The position numbers and the translations under genes were made by a program. The notes under the pieces are model-generated. The model saw only the letters and a program-made list of their open reading frames with translations, was not told the DNA's origin and did no database searches. DNA of 40,979 nt from the NCBI GenBank assembly GCA_019636565.1, contig JAHBXG010000031.1:1-40979 (forward strand). The letters run 5' to 3'. This document shows, in pieces, positions 16,603 through 23,617 of the stretch. The DNA comes from Phycisphaeraceae bacterium (lineage in GTDB: Bacteria > Planctomycetota > Phycisphaerae > Phycisphaerales > UBA1924). The number at the start of each line of letters is the position of its first letter. Within the stretch, counting starts at the first letter, position 1.

Positions 16603-17901
16603 ATGGCAAGCATCGTCACACAAGCGAACGGACTGCGGCGCATCGAGTTTGTCGTCTCGCCGACCGACCGCCGGCGGATCCGGCTCGGACGGATGGAGAT
16701 GAGCCTGGCTCGCGTGGTGCTCAGGCGAGTCGAATCGCTCGTCTCGCACATGTTCACGCGAGAGCCGTTCGATGCCGACCTGGCGAAGTGGGTCGGCGAT
16801 CTCTCGGACGCTTTTCACGAAAGACTTGCTCGCGCCGGTCTGGTGCCTCCGCGCATTTCCACAGCAGCGCCCGAAGTCGTCACGCTCGCAAAGCTGCTGG
16901 ATGCCTTCTTCGATGCAATCGACGTCAAGGATTCCACCCGGACCACGTTGCTGCAGACCAGGACAAGCCTCGAGAGCTACTTCAAGCCCGCCAAGCCGAT
17001 CCATGAAATCGGCCCTCTCGAGGCCGAGCTCTGGGCAAAGTCCCTCCGAGATTCCGAACTGGCGCCGGCGACCACAGCGAAACGGATCAAGGTGGCGAAG
17101 GCTGTATTCGCTCGCGCGGTTCTCTGGAACCGGATCAAGACGAGCCCGTTCGCAACCGTCAAAACCGGCGGCATGAAGAATCGGGAGCGGATCCGCTTTG
17201 TCGCTCGCGACACAATCGCCAAGGTTCTCGCGCAGTCGAAGGATCCGGAGTTTCGGCTGCTCATCGCCCTGGCTCGATATGGCGGGCTCCGCGTCCCCTC
17301 AGAGGCCTTGCTCTTGACGTGGGAACATATCAACTGGGCGGCCGGTCGGATGAGTATCACTTCGCCCAAGACCGAGGGAGCCGGCAAGGCCTCGCGCGTC
17401 GTTCCGATCTTTCCCGAGCTCGCTCCGTTCCTGCAGGCCGCTTTCGACGCGGCGCCCGAGGGGTCGATCTACGTCATCGGAAGGACAAGAGACGCCGCGG
17501 CCAATTTCCGAACTCAGCTAGAGCGATTGATCAAGCGAGCGGCCGTGCCGGCGTGGCCGAGGCTCTGGCAGAATCTCCGAGCCTCGAGAGCGTGCGAGCT
17601 CGCCGCGGACTTCCCTCAGCATGTCGCCGCCGAATGGCTCGGGCATGGAGTCGCGGTCGCCCAGGCTCACTACTGGGCCGCTCGCGAAGAGGACTTCGCC
17701 CGAGCCCTCTTGACACCAGCGGAGGCGAAGGCGGCGCAAAATGCGGCGCAGTCACCGAACGGCAAGACCGAACAAGAGGCGACAGCAGAAACCAGCGTCG
17801 GTGCGAAACAGCCTGTTTTGAAAGAAAAAAGCCCTTCCCGCAATTCTGCACGGGAAGGGCGAATGACCCCAAGGGGATTCGAACCCCTGTTTTCAGGATG
17901 A
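16603..17901 (+). CDS. Tyrosine integrase whose 3' end lies in tRNA-Glu
   Basis: A 432-residue integrase mediating insertion at tRNA-Glu. Core-binding domain at about residues 92-185; catalytic domain with R230 in YGGLRVPSEALLLTW, K256 in SPKTEG, Q323-N-L-R326 replacing the usual H-x-L-R, H348 in WLGHGVAVAQAHY and nucleophile Y357. After residue 375 comes a low-complexity linker, then the att core encodes MTPRGF and the tRNA body encodes EPLFSG before TGA at 17899. In the excised circle the frame would instead run on from residue 426 into 94 other codons at 3722-4005. The Q for H change occurs in related planctomycete-type integrases as far as I recall. ATG directly follows the previous stop. 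Confidence 0.93.
   Translation: MASIVTQANGLRRIEFVVSPTDRRRIRLGRMEMSLARVVLRRVESLVSHMFTREPFDADLAKWVGDLSDAFHERLARAGLVPPRISTAAPEVVTLAKLLDAFFDAIDVKDSTRTTLLQTRTSLESYFKPAKPIHEIGPLEAELWAKSLRDSELAPATTAKRIKVAKAVFARAVLWNRIKTSPFATVKTGGMKNRERIRFVARDTIAKVLAQSKDPEFRLLIALARYGGLRVPSEALLLTWEHINWAAGRMSITSPKTEGAGKASRVVPIFPELAPFLQAAFDAAPEGSIYVIGRTRDAAANFRTQLERLIKRAAVPAWPRLWQNLRASRACELAADFPQHVAAEWLGHGVAVAQAHYWAAREEDFARALLTPAEAKAAQNAAQSPNGKTEQEATAETSVGAKQPVLKEKSPSRNSAREGRMTPRGFEPLFSG
17824..17860 (-). terminator. Rho-independent terminator of tRNA-Glu, supplied by the element
   Basis: On the minus strand, 3 nt after the tRNA end, a perfect 10-bp stem (GCCCTTCCCG with CGGGAAGGGC, 10-nt loop) is followed by TTTTTTCTTT. 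The same bases on the plus strand are sense codons of the integrase linker (KEKSPSRNSAREG). Confidence 0.85.
17864..17881. repeat. attR core (18 bp, within tRNA-Glu and the integrase gene)
   Basis: Identical to 3704-3721. It is at once the 3' end of tRNA-Glu on the minus strand and codons 421-427 of the integrase on the plus strand. Confidence 0.93.
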
Positions 17902-17938
17902 GAACCTGACGTCCTGGACCAGGCTAGACGATGGGGCC
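17864..17938 (-). tRNA. tRNA-Glu (CTC)
   Basis: 75 nt. Acceptor stem GGCCCCA pairs with TGGGGTC (one G-U), with discriminator A and no encoded CCA. The anticodon loop TTCTCAT, closed by TCAGG/CCTGA, gives anticodon CTC. The T-arm is CAGGG-GTTCGAAT-CCCCT-like. The last 18 nt are the att core, so the 3' end was replaced by the element's copy without changing the RNA. Confidence 0.95.
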
Positions 17939-17983
17939 AAGTGCAATCAGAATCGCGGCAAAACGCGATCCAGGACAGGGTGG

Positions 17984-18011
17984 ACAATAGGTCGGATGCG
18001 GAACGGGTCAA
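17984..18011 (-). promoter_or_regulatory. Putative promoter of tRNA-Glu
   Basis: On the minus strand TTGACC, a 16-nt spacer and TATTGT stand about 45 nt ahead of the tRNA 5' end. Confidence 0.5.
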
Positions 18012-18141
18012 CTGGCAGAAGGATGCCGGGTGCACCTGTTTTTGTGGAATTCGCCGTACGCCCGTGCACCGGGCTGCGCGAGCCTCGACAGGAGATACTC
18101 AGTCAATTTGCCCGGGGCGCTCCAAACGTCGCAGGTCCCAT

Positions 18142-18960
18142 TCACTGCTTCGCGGTAATGACAACCAGCACCACAATGTCGTACAGAGCGTGCGTGGCCA
18201 CCACGATGCCGAAGCCGCGAACCAGAAAAAGACCCGCAAAGTACAGACCGGCCGTGGTCAGGAAAATCGTACTCGCAATGTTGGTTCCGCTGCGCAATCC
18301 CGACATCGATACATCGTGATACAGCGCAAAGGCGAGTGCCGACACCACGCACGCAATGACCGCCGATGTGCGGCGCGGCACCCGCAGGACATCGCAGAGG
18401 ATCAGATGCACACCGGTGATCAGCACAAGCCGGAACACCAGCTCTTCATACAGCCCGGCACCAATAGAAAGTGTGAGACGTTCCTGCCACGACAGCGCGC
18501 GGAGATCGACCGGCCCCTGCTGGACCGCCATCGCAACCAGACCGCCGGGCTGGCTCTTGGCATTCATGATGAGCCCAAGCACCAGGAGCGGGATCATGAG
18601 CACGCACGACTCAAGGGCCATCCCGAGCAAGACCCCAGGCCGGATTCGCCATGAATCCCTGTTTAGTACGTGCCAGAGCAACAGCACGACAACGAGCGTG
18701 ATCGCCGGCAGATGGAAGCTCGGGGCGCCGAACACATCGAAAAAGCGACCGAGAAGATTTCGGGCGCTCACCGTTCGCATCACGCCGGTCGCATCCTGCA
18801 AATACCAAAACGATCCGAACTCGTAGACGAGGATCAGCGGCAGCAGAAAAACAAGGATGTGCAACGGCGACATCGACAGCCGCCAATAGCCAGGCTCGCG
18901 ATGCAGATCGACGTGATGCTTGCTGGAACTCGGGGTGCGTGGAAGCGGCGACGCGGGCAT
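18142..18960 (-). CDS. CPBP-family intramembrane metalloprotease
   Basis: 272 residues with about seven predicted membrane segments. The CPBP (CAAX protease and bacteriocin-processing) motifs are present: YEELVFR (EExxxR) at about residues 175-181, then FALYHD and HALYDIVV carrying the other metal-binding histidines. Family members cleave lipidated or bacteriocin-like peptides in the membrane; the substrate here is unknown. ATG at 18960 has GGAGGAG 4 nt upstream. It is monocistronic as far as seen, lying between tRNA-Glu and rpsT. Confidence 0.9.
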   Translation of the reverse strand: MPASPLPRTPSSSKHHVDLHREPGYWRLSMSPLHILVFLLPLILVYEFGSFWYLQDATGVMRTVSARNLLGRFFDVFGAPSFHLPAITLVVVLLLWHVLNRDSWRIRPGVLLGMALESCVLMIPLLVLGLIMNAKSQPGGLVAMAVQQGPVDLRALSWQERLTLSIGAGLYEELVFRLVLITGVHLILCDVLRVPRRTSAVIACVVSALAFALYHDVSMSGLRSGTNIASTIFLTTAGLYFAGLFLVRGFGIVVATHALYDIVVLVVITAKQ

Positions 18961-19040
18961 TCACTCCTCCGAGCCAAGCCTATCGCATTCAGTCGCGGGC
19001 TTGCCGTCCGTTGGCATTTCCCGCGCGCAAAACTCAACAC

Positions 19041-19073
19041 AAAAAGAAAACGACCGCTCGATTCGAGCGGTCG
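19041..19073 (-). terminator. rpsT terminator
   Basis: The minus strand reads GACCGCTCGA-ATCGAGCGGTC followed by GTTTTCTTTTTG, starting about 20 nt after the rpsT stop. Confidence 0.85.
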
Positions 19074-19092
19074 CAATTGAGAGCGAGGTGAG

Positions 19093-19392
19093 TTACTTGG
19101 ACTTGGCAGCCTTGGCAGCGGGCTTGCTCGTCTGCTTGCCCTTCAACTTGGACGAGAGTCGGCTCTTGCGTCGGGCGGCCTGGTTCTTGTGGATCACGCC
19201 CTTCGAAGCGGTGCGATCGATGATCTGAGCGACCTTCTGCATCGCGGCCTTGGCCTCGTCGGCCGTGCCGTGCAGCACCTTCTCGTTGAAATCCTTGATG
19301 GCGTCGCGCATAGTGCGGAGGCGCCAGCGGTTGCGGGCGCGGGCGGCTTCATTCTGACGGACGCGTTTCTGGGCGGAGAGCGAGTGAGCCAT
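19093..19392 (-). CDS. rpsT: 30S ribosomal protein S20
   Basis: 99 residues, slightly longer than the typical 85-90 because of a Lys/Ala-rich C-terminal tail. The family pattern is clear: SLSAQKRVRQNEAARARNRW at the N-terminus and KGVIHKNQAARRKSRLSSKL near the end. It binds 16S rRNA early in 30S assembly. ATG at 19392 has AAGGA 5 nt upstream. A stable hairpin lies about 25 nt upstream in the leader, and a terminator follows the stop. Confidence 0.97.
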   Translation of the reverse strand: MAHSLSAQKRVRQNEAARARNRWRLRTMRDAIKDFNEKVLHGTADEAKAAMQKVAQIIDRTASKGVIHKNQAARRKSRLSSKLKGKQTSKPAAKAAKSK

Positions 19393-19414
19393 TGGATTCC
19401 TTGATCAGACTGGG

Positions 19415-19440
19415 TCTCCCCTCGAACCTGCGAGGGGGGG
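19415..19440 (-). promoter_or_regulatory. Leader hairpin upstream of rpsT
   Basis: CCCCTCG (19418-19424) pairs perfectly with CGAGGGG (19431-19437) around a 6-nt loop; the stem can extend with G-U pairs. It sits just ahead of the rpsT ribosome site, where an autoregulatory leader would be expected. No known S20 leader motif was matched. Confidence 0.4.
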
Positions 19441-19505
19441 TCGGAATGATTCGCATTCTGATCGCGGGAATCAAGCCCCGAACTCACAAGACGGGGCCGT
19501 TCGGC

Positions 19506-19533
19506 TTGCCGCGAGCGCGGAGAACGCTATCCT
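19506..19533 (+). promoter_or_regulatory. Putative tRNA-Arg promoter
   Basis: TTGCCG, a 16-nt spacer and TATCCT end 31 nt before the tRNA. A small hairpin (CAAGCGA/TCGCTTG, 19543-19560) lies between promoter and tRNA. Confidence 0.45.
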
Positions 19534-19564
19534 TGCAGCCCACAAGCGATTGGTCGCTTGGCGA

Positions 19565-19638
19565 GCGGGCGTAGCTCAATTGGATAGAGCACCTGACTAC
19601 GGATCAGGAGGTTGCAGGTTCGACTCCTGCCGCCCGTA
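19565..19638 (+). tRNA. tRNA-Arg (ACG)
   Basis: 74 nt. Acceptor GCGGGCG pairs with CGCCCGT (terminal G-U), discriminator A, no encoded CCA. D-stem GCTC/GAGC. Anticodon loop CTACGGA closed by CCTGA/TCAGG gives ACG, expected to be edited to inosine. T-arm GCAGG-TTCGACT-CCTGC. Confidence 0.97.
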
Positions 19639-19643
19639 TTTCG

Positions 19644-19670
19644 AAGGCGCCGCCCGGCGCCTTTTTTCCT
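19644..19670 (+). terminator. tRNA-Arg terminator
   Basis: AAGGCGCC-GCCC-GGCGCCTT stem-loop followed by a T run, starting 6 nt after the tRNA. Confidence 0.9.
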
Positions 19671-19731
19671 GCGCCGGCGCGAAGATTCGCCCAATCTGTC
19701 GATCCCGGGGTTGACGCGGTCGGGATCGCAG

Positions 19732-19760
19732 TCAAACATCCGTTTGAATCGGACGTTTGA
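19732..19760. promoter_or_regulatory. 29-bp palindrome, probable TetR operator
   Basis: An imperfect inverted repeat with outer arms TCAAAC and GTTTGA and inner arms TCCG and CGGA; 24 of 28 non-central positions are symmetric. It ends on the A of the regulator's ATG. A TTGACG (19711-19716) upstream may be the -35 box, so a protein bound here would cover the -10 and start-site region. Autoregulation is inferred. Confidence 0.7.
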
Positions 19761-20500
19761 TGACACGAACACGCTCCCATCCAAAGCCACTGGAAACCGA
19801 ATCGAGCCTCGACACGCGGGCGCGGCTGATCGATGCCGCGGGCGAGGAGTTCGCCGAGCACGGCTTCGCCAAGGCGACCGTGCGAGACATCTGCGCGCGG
19901 GCCGGGGCCAACATCGCAGCGGTTAATTACCACTTCCGAGACAAGGAAACGCTCTATCTCGAGACGCTGCGGCACGCGCACCGGTACTCAATCACCCACT
20001 ACCCGCACGACGGGGGGCTGCATGCCGATGCGCCGGCGAGCGACAGGCTGCGTGCCTTCGTTCGAGCATTCTTGGCCAAGATGCTCGACGCCAAACGACC
20101 CCGGTGGCACGGGCGGCTGATCTCGCGCGAAATGACGGAGCCGACTCCTGCTTTCTCGCTTCTGCTGGAGGAGGGCGTCCGCCCGCAATTCGGTGCTTTG
20201 TGCGCCATCGTCCGTGAACTTGCGCCGAGCATCAAAGATGTCCAAATCGAGGCGGGCGCCGCCAGCGTGATCGGGCAGGCCCTGCACTACCACCACTGTA
20301 ACCTGATGATGAAGCGCCTGTACGCCGAGCGCAAGGACGGATTCCCGTTTGATCTTGAGTTTCTGACGGATCACATCACCGAGTTTTCCCTCTCGGCTTT
20401 CGAGGGGCTCGAGCGGAAGGTCCGGATGAACGACGCGAGACAGTCCCATCGGCGCCAGAACAAACAACGCGTCCGCGAATCCAAGGGCAGGAACAGGTAG
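19760..20500 (+). CDS. TetR-family regulator, CecR/YbiH-like
   Basis: 246 residues from ATG 19760 (a TTG one codon earlier is possible). N-terminal HTH: RLIDAAGEEFAEHGFAKATV then AGANIAAVNYHFRDKETLY, whose 'NYHF' recognition helix is typical. The C-terminal half (EEGVRPQFGALCAIVRELAP, HYHHCNLMM) resembles the CecR-type ligand domain. In E. coli CecR controls an ABC/HlyD efflux operon, the same kind of genes that follow here with a 33-bp gap. No ribosome site is visible, and the palindrome overlaps the start codon, so a leaderless or very short leader mRNA is possible. Confidence 0.9.
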   Translation: MTRTRSHPKPLETESSLDTRARLIDAAGEEFAEHGFAKATVRDICARAGANIAAVNYHFRDKETLYLETLRHAHRYSITHYPHDGGLHADAPASDRLRAFVRAFLAKMLDAKRPRWHGRLISREMTEPTPAFSLLLEEGVRPQFGALCAIVRELAPSIKDVQIEAGAASVIGQALHYHHCNLMMKRLYAERKDGFPFDLEFLTDHITEFSLSAFEGLERKVRMNDARQSHRRQNKQRVRESKGRNR

Positions 20501-20533
20501 AAGTCAGCACATTCGGAGAAACGGATCTCGGAG

Positions 20534-21694
20534 ATGTACTTTCTGGCGCTCAAAATGCTGTTCAACGACAAGGCCAAGTTCTTTGGCATCGTGATGGGCG
20601 TCACCCTGGCTTCGCTCGTGATCACGCAGCAGGGCTCAATCTTCGTCGGATTGATGGCACGCACCTTCGGCGTGATCACCGACATGAACTATCCCGACAT
20701 CTGGGTGATGGACCCCAAGGTCCAATTCATCGACGATACCAAGCCGCTCGCCGACACCAAGTTGTTCGAAGTCCGTGGCGTGCCCGGCGTGGCTTCCGCC
20801 GTCCCGTTGTACAAGGGCATGATCCGCGCGAGGACGGACAACGGACTCTTTCAGAACTGCAATCTCTACGGACTCGATGATTCGACGCTCATCGGCGGTC
20901 CCGGCGAAATGGTCGAAGGGCGCCTTGCCGATCTCCGCATGGCCGATTCGGTCATCGTCGATGTCGAAGGCGCCAGCGACAAACTCGCCAAGAAGAACCC
21001 TGTTCCGGGCGGGCCCAAGATTCCTTTGAGCATCGGCGACACGCTCGAACTTAACGACCATCGTGCGGTCGTCGTGGGGATATCCCGGGGCTCGCGGACT
21101 TTTCAGTCGCAGCCGAATGTTTTCACCACCTATTCGCGCGCCGTTACCTTCGCACCCAAAGAGCGCAAGTTGCTTTCCTTTGTTCTGGTGAAGGCCGAGC
21201 CCGGCGAAGACCTCGAAAAACTGCGCGCCCGCATCACCGAGGCCACCGGTCTTGCCGCCTACACGTCGCAGCAGTTCAAGATGCTGACGGTGAATTACTT
21301 CCTCAAGTACACCGGAATCCCGATCAATTTCGGTATCGCCGTCTCGCTGGGCTTCATCATCGGAACGCTTATCACGGGCTTCATGTTCTACTCGTTCACC
21401 ATCGACAACCTGAAGTATCTCGGCACCCTCAAGGCGATGGGAACGGGAGACACCACGCTGATGACGATGATCCTGCTTCAGGCGCTCTCCGTGGGCTGCA
21501 TCGGCTTTGGAATCGGAGCCGGCGCCGCGACCGTGTTCGGGATGTCGATGAGCGGCACGCAACTCGCGTTTTGGATCACCTGGCAGATCCTGGCGCTTTC
21601 CGGCGGCGCGGTCGTGATCATCTGCATGCTCGCAGCCATGTTGAGCGTGCGAAAGGTCGTGGCGCTGGAGCCTGCGGTGGTCTTCAAAGGGTAA
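20534..21694 (+). CDS. ABC transporter permease, DevC/FtsX-like
   Basis: 386 residues. One N-terminal membrane helix (AKFFGIVMGVTLASLVITQQ), a large extracytoplasmic domain (about residues 45-255), then three C-terminal helices (about 265-380) ending in MLSVRKVVALEPAVVFKG, the classic 'lEP...vfr' end of MacB/DevC permeases. It works with the ATPase and HlyD-type adaptor encoded next as a periplasm-spanning exporter. It is the first structural gene after the TetR regulator. Confidence 0.9.
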   Translation: MYFLALKMLFNDKAKFFGIVMGVTLASLVITQQGSIFVGLMARTFGVITDMNYPDIWVMDPKVQFIDDTKPLADTKLFEVRGVPGVASAVPLYKGMIRARTDNGLFQNCNLYGLDDSTLIGGPGEMVEGRLADLRMADSVIVDVEGASDKLAKKNPVPGGPKIPLSIGDTLELNDHRAVVVGISRGSRTFQSQPNVFTTYSRAVTFAPKERKLLSFVLVKAEPGEDLEKLRARITEATGLAAYTSQQFKMLTVNYFLKYTGIPINFGIAVSLGFIIGTLITGFMFYSFTIDNLKYLGTLKAMGTGDTTLMTMILLQALSVGCIGFGIGAGAATVFGMSMSGTQLAFWITWQILALSGGAVVIICMLAAMLSVRKVVALEPAVVFKG

Positions 21695-21699
21695 CTCGC

Positions 21700-22482
21700 A
21701 TGACGGCAATCGCCTCTCAACTCGGACTCGGAGCAGACCCAGCGGGGCGGGCTCTGGCGGTGCGCTGCCGCGGCGTCGTAAAGAACTACGGCACCGGTCA
21801 GTCGGTCGTGCGGGCGCTCCGCGGGATCGACCTCGACGTCTACCAGGGCGAGTTGCTCATGCTGGTCGGTCCGTCCGGCTGCGGCAAGACCACGCTGATC
21901 AGCGTGATCGCGGGCGTTCTCGACCGCGACGCGGGCGAGTGCTCGGTCTTCGGTGAGGACTTCTCGACGATGAACTCGCGCGAGCGAACAAGGTTTCGGG
22001 GCAAGACCATCGGGTTCGTCTTCCAGTCATTCAATCTGATTCCGACTCTGACTATCGCGGAAAATGTTTCCGTGCCGTTGCTGCTGAACGGCGTCGATCG
22101 GCGCCGGGCTCTGGCGAAAGCCAAAGACATCCTCGGAACGGTCGGTCTGGGGGATCGCGTCAATGACGCGCCGAACCGCCTTTCCGGCGGACAACAGCAG
22201 CGGGTGGCGATCGCGCGTGCACTCGTGCACGATCCAAAGCTGATCGTGTGCGATGAGCCGACGAGCGCGCTCGATCACGAAACCGGCCATCGAGTCGTGG
22301 AGTTGCTTAAGGGCGTCGCGATGAGCGGGAACCGCTCTCTCGTCGTTGTAACCCACGACAACCGCATCTTTGATTTCGCCGATCGCATCGCCCACATGGA
22401 CGACGGTGCCGTGGACAAGATCGTGGGCTCGGCGAAAGAGTTGTACGGGCCGAATCTGAACAACGACAGGGGTGGCAAATGA
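21700..22482 (+). CDS. ABC transporter ATP-binding protein, DevA/MacB/LolD type
   Basis: 260 residues. Walker A GPSGCGKTTL (about residues 60-69), Q-loop FVFQSFNLIPTLT, signature LSGGQQQRVAIARAL, Walker B LIVCDEPTSALD and the switch histidine in VVTHDNR are all present. ATG at 21700 lies 5 nt after the permease stop. It energises the permease encoded before it. Confidence 0.95.
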   Translation: MTAIASQLGLGADPAGRALAVRCRGVVKNYGTGQSVVRALRGIDLDVYQGELLMLVGPSGCGKTTLISVIAGVLDRDAGECSVFGEDFSTMNSRERTRFRGKTIGFVFQSFNLIPTLTIAENVSVPLLLNGVDRRRALAKAKDILGTVGLGDRVNDAPNRLSGGQQQRVAIARALVHDPKLIVCDEPTSALDHETGHRVVELLKGVAMSGNRSLVVVTHDNRIFDFADRIAHMDDGAVDKIVGSAKELYGPNLNNDRGGK

Positions 22483-22510
22483 TGCCCCCAGCCAGCGGCG
22501 AAGGACAACC

Positions 22511-23617
22511 ATGATTCGAACGTTTCTCATTCCCTTTCTCGCGATTGCCGGCATGATTTTTGCCATGGCCATGGTGGTGCGGAGCAGCCAGCCCAAGCCG
22601 CCTTCATTGCCCGTGGTCATGCCCCCCACTTCCCCTTTCGCTTCGCGAGTTGCCGGATCGGGAATCATCGAAGCCAATTCCGAGAACATCGCGATTGGTA
22701 CTCCGGTGGGCGAAACGGTCGAAAAGGTCGCGGTAAAGGTCGGAGACGACGTTCAGGCGGGGGATGTGCTCTTCGTTCTCGACACCAGGGACCAGGAATC
22801 GCAGTTGGCGGTGCGGAAAGCGGAACTGGAGGCGGCCCGCCAGAGCCTCAAGCGGCTCGAGTCGATGCCTCGTTCGGAAGAAATCCCGCCGGCGGTGGCC
22901 CGAGTGGAAGCGGCACGGGCCACCATGGAAGACCTCCAGAATCAGGTCGCGATCATGGAACGAGTGCAGGACCCTCGGGCTCGCTCCGAAGAAGAGATGT
23001 CCCGCCGCCGATTCGCGGTGCTGGTCGCAAAGGGAAGATTGGACGAAGCCGAAGCGGCGCTCGCTCTACTGAAAGCCGGGGCGTGGAAACCCGAGATCGA
23101 AGTTGCCAAAGCCCAGGTTCGCGCAGCGGAGGCGAACGTGAACCAGATTCAGACCGAGATCGATCGACGGGTCATCCGCGCGCCCATCGCCGGCCGGGTG
23201 CTGCAGGTCAAGATTCGCCCGGGGGAATTCGCCAGCGCGGGCATGCTCGCGACACCGCTGATTCTGATGGGCGCAGTGGAGCCACTCCACGTACGCGTCG
23301 ATGTGGACGAGAACGATGCGTGGCGGGTTCGCGCAGGGGCAAAGGCGGAGGGATACCTTCGCGGCAATCGTGACATCAAAGCAGCTCTCACCTTTGTCCG
23401 GTTCGAGCCGTATGTAGTTCCGAAGAAGTCGCTTACAGGAGATTCGAGCGAGCGCGTCGACACTCGCGTTCTGCAAGTGCTGTTCTCGTTTGATCCCAAA
23501 GACTTGCCCGTGTTTGTCGGGCAGCAGATGGACGTGTACATTCAGTCCGCCCCCGAGGGCGAAAGCACCAGCAAGAGCAACGGGCCGACCTCACCGGCCA
23601 TGGAGAGCACGAAGTGA
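22511..23617 (+). CDS. HlyD-family periplasmic adaptor (membrane fusion protein)
   Basis: 368 residues. An N-terminal signal-anchor helix (TFLIPFLAIAGMIFAMAMVV) is followed by a lipoyl/barrel-sandwich half (VGETVEKVAVKVGDDVQAGD), a long helical hairpin (about residues 95-215) and the second lipoyl half (VIRAPIAGRVLQVKIRPGEF). It bridges the inner-membrane transporter and the outer-membrane channel. ATG at 22511 has AAGGA upstream; an earlier GTG at 22472 overlaps the ATPase gene. Its stop overlaps the next start. Confidence 0.92.
   Translation: MIRTFLIPFLAIAGMIFAMAMVVRSSQPKPPSLPVVMPPTSPFASRVAGSGIIEANSENIAIGTPVGETVEKVAVKVGDDVQAGDVLFVLDTRDQESQLAVRKAELEAARQSLKRLESMPRSEEIPPAVARVEAARATMEDLQNQVAIMERVQDPRARSEEEMSRRRFAVLVAKGRLDEAEAALALLKAGAWKPEIEVAKAQVRAAEANVNQIQTEIDRRVIRAPIAGRVLQVKIRPGEFASAGMLATPLILMGAVEPLHVRVDVDENDAWRVRAGAKAEGYLRGNRDIKAALTFVRFEPYVVPKKSLTGDSSERVDTRVLQVLFSFDPKDLPVFVGQQMDVYIQSAPEGESTSKSNGPTSPAMESTK

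Larger units (their letters stand above)
3704..17881. mobile_element. 14.16-kb integrative element in tRNA-Glu (phage-satellite-like)
   Basis: Bounded by 18-bp identical repeats, the right copy inside tRNA-Glu next to a tyrosine integrase. The circle would be 14,160 bp. Contents: tape-measure-like, Nu1/small-terminase-like and HK97-gp10-like proteins, an AlpA-like HTH protein, a replisome-organizer-like protein, a second recombinase with a DUF1376-like N-terminus, and several unknown proteins. No large terminase, portal, protease or capsid gene was recognised. That content fits a phage satellite or a reduced prophage. The ends are certain; the class is an inference. Confidence 0.9.

Noticed and set aside
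3704..17881. Complete prophage
   Set aside because: No portal, large terminase, capsid, protease or lysis gene was recognised, and 14 kb is too short for a typical tailed phage.
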